Shown here one piece after another: positions 59,201 through 64,000 of a stretch of DNA of 64,000 nt. Both the position numbers and the translations under genes were made by a program. Source of the stretch: Metridium senile. Lineage: Eukaryota; Cnidaria; Anthozoa; Actiniaria; Metridiidae. Location of the stretch: the NCBI GenBank assembly GCA_949775045.1, contig OX459095.1, positions 25,776,978 to 25,840,977 on the forward strand. The letters are read 5' to 3'. Under the pieces are notes generated by a model. That model ran no database searches, was not told the DNA's origin, and worked only from the letters and a program-made list of their open reading frames with translations. The first letter of the stretch is position 1. Each line of letters opens with the position of its first letter.

Positions 59201-61748
59201 ATAGGCAAATCACAGCTCCCATTTTACCCCTTCAGGACCCTCTTAATTACCTGATAGTAGAATGCAGGTTGACAGCAACAAATTGCCAATTGGCATACGT
59301 CTTAAGGTGGGTTGACTTGACCACATTTTTTCGAAACTGCATTCAGTACATTGCTGCTTCACTCTGACCAGTGTACCAACCGTTTCTACCAAGGATCCCT
59401 TTGCCACACCTGCACATGATGGACACGATTTGAACAGGCTTAGGAGGCAACTTTCAAACACAATGAATTTCTTTTCAGAGTATGGTTCTTTATTTTTTCT
59501 TGGGATTGTTTTGTGCCTGGAGAGAAGAAATAAAAATACTAGCAATGGTGATGGTGATGATTAAATATTTGGTGCTTGTAGTGTGCGAATTCTTTGGGAA
59601 TATAATCATGTCTAATAAACTTAAAAATGGAAAGAATAAGGGGCTGGCCATAAAGTATTGGGGGGGGGGGGGGTCACATAATTTTGAACTCCTCCAAAGG
59701 GGTGGGCTGTCTATGAAATTGGACATTAGAGATGGTGGGATGAAGCATGGAAACTAAATATAGAAATTTGTGGACTCACTTTATAATATCAGAATCCTCC
59801 ATCTCTCCATCTGATTCAGTACATGACTCATCATCCGGTTCATAGTCGTTATCAGAAGAATCAGACTTTTCGTCAGCTGAGATTTCGATGGGTTCAGAAA
59901 TGCTAGCACGTGAAAATGCAGGTAACAGATCACACTGGATCGCTACATCCCTCTGGCAGCTAGTAGCAACTTGTACACCTTAGTTCGAAAGAAAAAAGCG
60001 TTAATTCGGTTATTAATAAAAGACATGCGAGTAGGTTGCACAATACTCAGTTACCTAAGCTTCTTCTCTCTGGTTTTCGAAAACTCAGTTGCGTTGCTTT
60101 GTTTACTAACGATCTTTCCATCGATAAGTTGGCCTGAACTGCTTCATTGGCGAAGCCACATGATTCTTCGTTATCAAGTTTCGTTTCTTCTAAAGTCTAG
60201 ATGAAAAATATAAATAATAAATGATAAGGACATTAAGATCGATGAACTATGATCACGACAACAAACTTACCCTGTGAGCGTGAAGTTTTGTCAACGCATT
60301 GCTAGATCGTACGGTGCTTGCTTCTCTTGCTTCTGAGGAAACTGTTAACTTAATTTTCTTCAAGGACGGATTTATGGTGGGTACTACGTCCTTCTTTAGC
60401 ACCAGTTTGCTCGCAAAACCTGCTTGTTTTGCATGGTAGCCATCGTAATCGTTTGGACTAAAATGGTCGCTACAAATATGGCCACTGCCAGGAGTCCATT
60501 GTTTTGCATCGCGCTTTTGCAAAACAAAATGGATCCATTTTGCTCTTAGTTTTTCATCAGCAGGAAACTGATGCATGCTTACGTTGTCAGCATTGGTCTT
60601 ATCACAAAACATGACAACACATCTTTTCCCCGGTACTCTTTTTCGCTTCTCCATTTTTATCTCTCTCGAAGTCTCCTCTTTACATGATCTGTCTATACAA
60701 CGTCTGAGGGCATGGTACACACGTGTGACGTCATTGGATCACGTGGTAAAAACGGATCGTGTCAATACAAGGCAGTTTCCAAGCGATTGCAAAATGAAAA
60801 AAATATATTTTAACGACGAAAAAAAATTTTTTTTTTTTTAGAAAATCATTCAGTTACGTGTGTAGATGTTTCCAGGATTAACAAAAATAGACAAAAAAAT
60901 TGCAGCAGTTGCCCTTTAACCGAACTATAACAAAAAGTGTTTGTTTCCTTCCCTCCTCTCCCCCTCCCCTCCTCTCCCCCTCCCCTCCTCTCCCCCTCCC
61001 CTCAACTTTATTTTTTTGTACTCATCTTAGGTTTAGCGTGGCCATATCGGTAACACAGCTATCCCAAAACAACCAAAAAAAACTTTCTCCAGTTCTCCCC
61101 AAAAGAAACGCTTGCTACGCAGGCTCAATATTATTCAATTAATAAAAAATTGGTAACAGCAAAATTGTCTTCTTTGGACGTGTTTAAAATCAGGAAAATA
61201 GGGGAAATATTAAAAGCTAATCATCGGTAAAAGAGAAAACTACAGTTGAAAGTTTAGTGTTCTAGTTAGCTGGAATGACCGAATTTCGATTTTTAAAAAC
61301 AAATTTTACGCATTTTCGTTCAAGGAAAATTGACATTCGTTAAAAGAGCATTTTTTTTATAGAAAGAGAACGAAATAGCTTCATTAATATTGTTCTTGGA
61401 TTCCAGAGGAATTGCATATTTAATTGATTTTAACTACCCGTACCCTGCGAAGAAAAAACGTATGCTATTCAATGTAGCGGATTCTTCACCGCCTAAAATC
61501 GCTTCAGTGATGTTACATCAGTATGAAACGTTTGAACACAAGGTCAAACTAAAGCGACTAAAACGTAAAAAATCGCTAGTAAGCTAATGAACCTTTGGCA
61601 CAACGCTTTTTCAAACAACAGGTTTCAGACAGCAACTTACCGATGTGGGTTTCTTCAACATTTCTGCCAACAATTCTGTTGAGTCTTTCAAAAAATCATC
61701 GGGAATTTTCGCCGCTGCTATGTTGGTCTGGATCTGTAAGTACGGCAT
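47275..61748 (-). CDS. MIF / D-dopachrome tautomerase-like protein (three exons, complete)
   Basis: Exon 1 (61641-61748) encodes MPYLQIQTNIAAAKIPDDFL onward and ends at CCCACATCG/GTAAGT. Exon 2 (48490-48662) starts YICVCIEPGQLMAWGGTKEP and ends CAAAG/GTAAAA. Exon 3 (47275-47341) ends FEVGHNGKTFA-stop. Phases match and the sum is 115 aa, exactly the MIF length. MIF-family proteins are trimeric tautomerases and, in animals, secreted immune or growth signals. The catalytic Pro directly after Met and a Lys in the LKKP segment are present. The CxxC redox motif of vertebrate MIF is not (PTALVQL there), which is closer to D-dopachrome tautomerase. Intron 1 is 13 kb and filled with nested transposons; intron 2 holds two MITEs. 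It is convergent with aldolase and divergent from CFAP251. Confidence 0.9.
47860..47940 (+). repeat. Possible tRNA-derived SINE fragment
   Basis: AGTTGACTTAGTTGTTTAAA and CACCGGACTACCATGCTGGG resemble D-arm and anticodon-arm segments of a tRNA. The acceptor and T arms do not pair, so this is at most a decayed tRNA-derived repeat. Confidence 0.25.
48153..48299. mobile_element. 147-bp foldback MITE in MIF intron 2
   Basis: AATAGCTGTTATTACAGTTA with TATGCAAATGATTT at the left is inverted exactly at the right end. Arms are about 60 bp and include AAGGCTTTCGGGC / GCCCAAAAGCCTT. Confidence 0.85.
48324..48462. mobile_element. 139-bp MITE (GGGGCCAGTTGTACAAAGCC ends) in MIF intron 2
   Basis: The left end is inverted as GCTTCGTACAACTGGTCCC at the right. 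Internal TTATCC...GGATAA segments also pair. Confidence 0.85.
49236..50699 (+). CDS. P2X7 ballast (P2RX7_C)-like zinc-binding protein, stand-alone, transposon-borne
   Basis: Exon 1 (49236-49450) encodes a Ser/Asp/Glu-rich N-terminus ending DRLDNTDW. The donor GACTG/GTACAG joins ATGTAG/GTGTTT in frame to exon 2 (50279-50699), for 211 aa in total. The joined core has DNTDWCLCEFCQIM, ESVCCQEIERV, CVTQHPGFSAVCLN, AYDGPVHKKNRHIAYRQFVR and WCMGFLGKEIRVPLPSCVV. This is the Cys/His pattern of the cytosolic ballast domain of vertebrate P2X7, here without any channel part. ATG 49236 sits in AAGATGGCG. The start lies just inside the TTAA element's left end and the gene converges on the transposase. Function in transposition is unknown. 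A MITE sits in its only intron. Confidence 0.88.
49553..49863. mobile_element. ~310-bp MITE in the intron of the P2X7-like gene
   Basis: CACAGGCTTACCACACTAGA is inverted imperfectly as CTAGTGTGGTATTAAAGCCT at 49841-49861. Confidence 0.65.
50781..50965. mobile_element. 185-bp foldback MITE between the two convergent Kolobok-like genes
   Basis: GACCTTATTTGCTGCATTAC is mirrored as GTAATGCAGCAAATAAGGTC, and CAGACCACTTGTCATTC pairs with GAATGACATGTGGTCTG. A second short foldback (CTCCCCCCACATCAATGTTG / CAACATTGCGTGGGGGGAG) lies at 51347-51440. Confidence 0.8.
51578..60654 (-). CDS. THAP-domain Kolobok-like transposase, ten exons, interrupted by a mariner element
   Basis: Exons (minus): 60271-60654, 60055-60196, 59780-59978, 59251-59516, 58711-58994, 57960-58146, 57307-57567, 56931-57102, 55866-55993 plus 51879-51904 (split), and 51578-51766. 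All junctions are GT/AG and keep frame; the sum without the insertion is 745 aa. Residues 12-64 form a THAP zinc finger (C12, C17, C61, H64; MHQFPADEKLR, KWIHFV, DVVPTI). An acidic linker follows, then a Cys-rich block (FKSCPSCAGV, QQCTECSF), then AGDGRCDSPGHSAKFGSFTL and EIITDRHNQTTLW, which probably carry catalytic Asp residues. HYYDIWHVSKG, LSPKYQTSTLEAKHS and a basic C-terminal segment come next. It would bind and move the TTAA element. The mariner insertion between 51906 and 55866 breaks exon 9, so this copy should be inactive unless spliced around. Confidence 0.87.
52112..53194 (+). CDS. IS630/Tc1/mariner transposase (DDE_3 type, DD37E spacing), intact
   Basis: 360 codons, single exon. 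Residues ~15-135 form the helix-turn-helix DNA-binding part (paired-like, SQSFVSKLWKKCCKEGSISP then a second HTH). The catalytic core shows KFFDESGF (Asp181), HVILDNCPIHH (Asp271) and YSPELNPIE (Glu309). The second Asp and the Glu are separated by 37 residues, a DD37E arrangement. Length and motif order match active mariner-type enzymes. It would cut at the TIR ends and insert at TA. The intact frame and nearly identical TIRs suggest the element may still be mobile. Confidence 0.95.
   Translation: MSCFVSKKGRTLVSGQAVDNSLRCLIIDHIVANGGDLLTGYFPGSMSAVGNHFKLSQSFVSKLWKKCCKEGSISPQRRGCNNPPHLQNQDLEFIEALKSAKPSMPYSKILEAVDAHCNIPSGTSVSAISRAVQSRLNGEKWTFKRMASFKCEKFHPDNVDYCQDFLNYIHGVDPYKLKFFDESGFALHSGVGKPNYGHSPVNTTCVEIGKFLTSPNITLNMLIGMEGLLYANTENGASDAMTFLNFFGEASNNLMPNGEPILQYGDHVILDNCPIHHNEAGYALGEWLDSIGVEVVYLPTYSPELNPIELAFNKLKKIAVREEIREVFARSVHDGIYACLEEITVDDCVGFIKHAQYINV
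53195..53895. other. Space between the convergent mariner genes, left part
   Basis: AT-rich 3' region with no frame or repeat recognised, except that it leads into a TA-flanked MITE at 53896. Confidence 0.6.
53896..54339. mobile_element. 444-bp TA-flanked MITE nested in the mariner element
   Basis: TTTACAGCCAAACTAGCTGA with TGCGTTCCTAT is inverted at the right end (ATAGGAACGCATGAACTGGT with TTGACTGTAGA). TA dinucleotides at 53894-53895 and 54340-54341 flank it. Confidence 0.75.
54408..55649 (-). CDS. Accessory protein of the mariner element: PB1-like, zinc-knuckle and coiled-coil, unknown function
   Basis: 413 codons, single exon, intact. Residues 1-98 look like a PB1-type ubiquitin fold (FYQLKVKYDVDKYGAVFISG at the start, then LKVKYLDDEKTFVNLPSDE). 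Residues 100-215 are Ser/Pro-rich and basic, likely disordered. Residues 223-248 hold a Cys/His cluster (C223, C226, H231, C237, C242, H247, C248; CSNCHRQEGHNRLNC) like a variant zinc knuckle. Residues ~255-300 are a charged coiled coil. The C-terminus includes LPPPDLNLKELLDDDSS. It reads inward from the right TIR and converges on the transposase. An accessory role in DNA binding or complex assembly is only a guess. It could be a captured host gene; no family is recognised. Confidence 0.88.
   Translation of the reverse strand: MAFYQLKVKYDVDKYGAVFISGDEALRFSKDMLYEKIRSVTSRFNHVKELKVKYLDDEKTFVNLPSDEFALSELFRCAVLVENADFKRITILIEESFSPVQGPLADNESDVTNLPRKRTSDPKSAFSPTSGPSAVKKEHCMQNVSRRSLDFQSLPCVTSSHVVVGRPDTRPLFKSPLEKFLQSQRERLSSLTVKEKEISHSIANYPKPKANVSRGSDGAGPTCSNCHRQEGHNRLNCPYNKCETVFHCGAINKHPEEKSNLKEYEKQRQDVLKEISRIQQDIDVKEKAAKSIQERYVNKVRHRLIESIPERYLDVGKDGNTVENWFQLNRDAKKLEIKLKGKLPPPDLNLKELLDDDSSTASNSLYSVPGKTAVRNPYKKLWVDRGVAWPTSPTTMNDDSLLAIGIQRSLNAS
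56450..56814. mobile_element. 365-bp TA-flanked MITE (CAGTAAAAACCCG ends)
   Basis: CAGTAAAAACCCGGATATGA is inverted at the right (TTATATGCGGGTTTTTACTG). TA flanks both sides. Internal TTCAGGCTGATT...GTTCTTATTT segments repeat. It lies in transposase intron 8. Confidence 0.85.
57726..57887. mobile_element. 162-bp TA-flanked MITE (CAGTGGTACCTCTATTAAG ends)
   Basis: CAGTGGTACCTCTATTAAGC is the exact inverse of the right end. TA is duplicated. It lies in transposase intron 6. Confidence 0.9.
58259..58582. mobile_element. 324-bp TTAA-flanked MITE (CTCTTTGTCGTCCGC ends)
   Basis: TTAA at 58255-58258 and 58583-58586; CTCTTTGTCGTCCGCG is inverted as GGCGGACGAGAAAGAG. It lies in transposase intron 5. 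The target suggests piggyBac or Kolobok type. Confidence 0.85.
61126..61640. other. MIF intron 1, part next to exon 1
   Basis: No supported gene. A 65-codon frame at 61390-61587 has a basic C-terminus but no recognisable domain. Confidence 0.55.
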
Positions 61749-61864
61749 GGTCGGTTGTTTCGGCAGTAATACTTAGAACCGTGTTTTCTTGGGACAAGTT
61801 GAAGTTGACTTGCTCGCTTCGAAGCGCGTGCCAGTGTACGTCCGCTGAAGTGTGGATCCCTGTC

Positions 61865-62046
61865 CACAGGGAGCCCACTCTCAGAGACTCACGGATGATC
61901 GGTTTACTCCACGTTTGTGTGTCAAGATTGAATATTAATTAGATAGTTTTGTCTTCAATAAAATTCCTTCAAAAAATATTCAATCTTGACACACAAACGT
62001 GGAGTAAACCGATCATCCGTGAGTCTCTGAGAGTGGGCTCCCTGTG
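61865..62046. repeat. Perfect 72-bp inverted repeat, 38-bp spacer, in the MIF/CFAP251 divergent promoter region
   Basis: The arm at 61865-61936, starting CACAGGGAGCCCACTCTCAG, is the exact reverse complement of 61975-62046. It lies 117 bp upstream of the MIF-like ATG and 333 bp upstream of the CFAP251 ATG. Flanks show no target duplication. It may affect either promoter or 5' UTR by forming a hairpin. Confidence 0.85.
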
Positions 62047-62379
62047 CCATGTCGACGTCAAGCAAAGTCACACTCAATGTAAATCTCCCAAAAACTTAAG
62101 TAGTACTTTTGATAATGGAATGTACAACCTACCCTACTTTAGCACAAAAAAATCAAAGACAACGAGCAAAGAGATGATATATATGCGGAGATTGAACGAT
62201 TTCAGCAGCAACGCATTTCCTGAGAATTTTCATGGGCTTCCTGTTTCATTACTCAGCGGCTGCAATCGCGGGCTCAGATTTAGTGCTTAGCAACTTGAGA
62301 GGACAAAATACTCTATCAAAAACGTTTGTGTTTCTGGTGATTTAGCCTAATATTTTGACTGATTTTAAGCGATTAAAAT
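62047..62379. other. Upstream region of CFAP251
   Basis: No promoter motif could be assigned. A 113-codon frame (61949-62290) starts inside the inverted repeat and shows no domain. Confidence 0.5.
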
Positions 62380-63560
62380 ATGGAAAACGACGGGGAACGT
62401 TCTGGAGCACAGTCAAGAGTTGCTAGTGCGACATCGGCTCGGGATAACGCCGAAGAAGCAGAAGTTGAAGACCAACAAACAGAGCCTACACCGTCACCGT
62501 CAGCTTTGGTATGAAAACATCCCAAACAGAATGTCGTTGAGTTTGCTTTTATAAAGTATCTGTAATTATTTTAAGCTTATATATGTATTTTGACGTTGTA
62601 GAACATGTGCTGGTCCTTTGGTATCAACAGACAAGTCCCAACTATTAATTTATCTGATGGAGAAAGAAAGGTACAAAAATGTTATCAATTTAAATAAAGC
62701 TTTTTATTATATAACATATAGTGGTATACCGAGTGATATCAACTAGATAAAAAGCCTATCCTAGTCATGAAGATATCATTGATATCGCACATGTGTGATA
62801 TCACTCTCAACCAATCAACTTTCAAAAAAAAAAATTTTTTTCTTCAATCTGTTATATAATAAACAGAACATTACATGTGCGCTTGGAGATATGAATTTTA
62901 TCTTCTCGTGTTGAAAAGATATCCCACTCATTCACTGCGCTCACTCGTGGGATATCTTATCAACACTCTAAGATAAAATTCATATCTCCGTGCGCCCATG
63001 TAATATCCTCTATATACTGTACATCTAAGATCACAATATCTGATACAATTATAAGCTTCATATATGTATCTAATTAACTTCTAGTTAATATTATGTAATG
63101 CCCATACATTTGGTGGAAGTAATCCCCTGTATCCTCGGGACTTATTTAGTTTAAATGCTTTTACAAACCCTTTCGAATTCCAATACGTTTTATAATTAAC
63201 TTAATTATATTAATACATTCATGAAAATAAACTGTATGAAGAATATACATAACTATTTGTTCATGTATTATGTTTGCCGTTCTGTGTACAGATTGCATTC
63301 TATGTAACTTCTCATACTGGGGTGATGTATGACTTTAAAGAAAACAGACAGAAGCTTTTACAAGGACATGTAAGCATGACTTAAATATGTTGTCTTTAGT
63401 TACTATTGGGCTTATGTTGTTTATAATTATTTTTGGACAAATTGATCATGTTTCAGTGTAATGCTATTGTATGTACATGTGCAAGTGAAGATCGTCGATG
63501 GATTGCAACAGCTGATAACGGACAAAACAGTATGGTGATTATATGGGACGCATTTACAGG
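62380..63560 (+). CDS. CFAP251: Cilia- and flagella-associated protein 251 (WDR66), first four exons, partial
   Basis: Exons 62380-62508 (ATG, acidic [12 protein letters not shown] start), 62602-62670 ([16 protein letters not shown]), 63292-63369 ([20 protein letters not shown]) and 63457-63560 ([24 protein letters not shown]) are joined by GT/AG introns in frame. The order W-FG-N, sH(T/A)-[16 protein letters not shown] and IWD matches the start of the WD-repeat domain of CFAP251/WDR66. That protein is an axonemal subunit linked to the radial spoke 3/calmodulin complex in motile cilia. The vertebrate protein has a much longer acidic N-terminus; here only ~43 residues precede the WD part. The rest of the gene lies off the right edge. 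Confidence 0.88.
62867..63007. mobile_element. ~140-bp foldback MITE in CFAP251 intron 2
   Basis: ATTACATGTGCGCTTGGAGA with TATGAATTTTATCTT is inverted at the right through AAGATAAAATTCATATCTCC. GATATCCCAC / GTGGGATATC pairs at the centre. It is related to 11023-11168. The upstream segment also has GATATCATTGATATC. Confidence 0.8.
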
Positions 63561-63574
63561 GTAAGATGGTTACT

Positions 63575-64000
63575 GATTGATGGATTGATTGATTGACTGA
63601 CTGACTGATTGAGGGATTGATTGATAGATTGACTGATTGATTAACTGATTGGTTGAATAATTGATTGACTGATTGGTTGACCAATTGATTGACTGATTGA
63701 TTGATTGACTGACTGATTGATGGATTGATTGATAGATTGACTGATTGATTGACTGATTGGTTGACTAATTGATTGACTGATTGATTGATTGATTGGTTGA
63801 CTAATTAATTGACTGATTGGTTGACTAATTGATTGACTGATTGGTTGAATAATTGATTGACTGATTGGTTGACTAATTGATTGACTGATTGGTTGACTAA
63901 TTGGTTGACTGATTGGTTGACTAATTGATTGACTGATTGGTTGACTAATTGGTTGACTGATTGGTTGACTAATTGATTGACTGATTGGTTGAATAATTGA
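63575..64000. repeat. GATT-GACT tandem repeat in CFAP251 intron 4
   Basis: TGATTGACTGATTGGTTGAC and variants (GACTAATTGATTGACTGATT) continue to the window edge. The 85-codon minus-strand frame of NQSVNQ units comes from this repeat. Confidence 0.95.

Larger units (their letters stand above)
49026..60915. mobile_element. 11.9-kb Kolobok-like DNA transposon with two genes, disrupted
   Basis: TTAA at 49022-49025 and 60916-60919 flanks AGGGCAACTGC and its inverse. About 170-200 bp inside each end a second block matches in inverted order (TCACGTGATCTATTACGTCA with CACGTGTG left; TGACGTCATTGGATCACGTG right). It encodes a THAP-domain transposase reading inward from the right end and a P2X7-ballast-like protein reading inward from the left end. 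TTAA target plus THAP transposase is typical of the Kolobok superfamily; assignment rests on that. Subtracting the nested mariner element leaves about 7.9 kb. Confidence 0.8.
48793..61125. mobile_element. ~440-bp MITE split by the Kolobok-like element
   Basis: AGCGTGCATAGCAAGCATTT with CTTTTGGGG at 48793 is mirrored at 61030-61125 over ~95 bp (TTTTGGGATAGCTGTGT in both arms). Its two halves total about 440 bp once 49026-60915 and one TTAA are removed. The right half carries a TCCCC/CTCCCCCTCCC pyrimidine tract (60950-61010). Confidence 0.75.

Noticed and set aside
61595..62290. 115- and 113-codon plus-strand frames
   Set aside because: The first is antisense to MIF exon 1 and its upstream region; the second begins in the inverted repeat and has no domain.
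63427..63684. 85-codon NQSVNQ-rich minus-strand frame
   Set aside because: Translation of the GATTGACT tandem repeat overlapping CFAP251 exon 4.

Overview
The window is genomic DNA of an animal: AT-rich, intron-containing and crowded with transposons. Gene content and repeat style fit a cnidarian, most likely a stony coral or sea anemone. That is an inference from a stand-alone P2X7-ballast-like gene, a THAP transposase of the kind common in cnidarians, an intron-poor orphan class A GPCR and many foldback MITEs. It is not a database result.

Host genes, left to right: (1) the 5' half of a minus-strand SAM/CUE-domain gene (366-3083) whose HECT-type end would lie off the left edge; it carries one frameshift and one in-frame stop. 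(2) A putative small membrane protein (26630-27196, minus). (3) A complete three-exon class I fructose-bisphosphate aldolase (33150-46540, plus). Its intron 1 holds a long-TIR TTAA transposon and a dead non-LTR retrotransposon; its intron 2 holds an antisense GPCR gene with one homopolymer frameshift. (4) A complete three-exon MIF/D-dopachrome-tautomerase-like gene (47275-61748, minus), convergent with aldolase. (5) The first four exons of the ciliary WD-repeat gene CFAP251/WDR66 (62380 to the right edge, plus), divergent from the MIF gene across a perfect 72-bp inverted repeat.

From 6.2 to 24.9 kb lies an 18.7-kb foldback: two arms converge on two head-to-head arrays of a ~475-bp tandem repeat. 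Three insertions interrupt only the left arm, so their boundaries can be read against the intact right arm: a 559-bp insert, a 3.9-kb TTAA element with ~0.87-kb TIRs, and a 2.4-kb Helentron-like element. From 26 to 31 kb there are 41-bp tandem arrays and a nearly 1-kb GTA/CAG/AGCAGT microsatellite.

The most striking region is intron 1 of the MIF-like gene (48663-61640), a nest of at least four mobile elements. A ~440-bp MITE is split by an 11.9-kb TTAA-flanked Kolobok-like transposon. That element carries a ten-exon THAP transposase (minus) and a convergent P2X7-ballast-like gene (plus). Its transposase exon 9 is in turn split by a young 4.0-kb DD37E mariner-type element, which also has two convergent genes: an intact transposase and an intact 413-aa PB1-like/zinc-knuckle/coiled-coil protein of unknown role. 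The mariner element contains a further MITE. Both transposons use the same plan, transposase at one end and accessory gene at the other, each starting just inside a terminal region rich in CACGTG.
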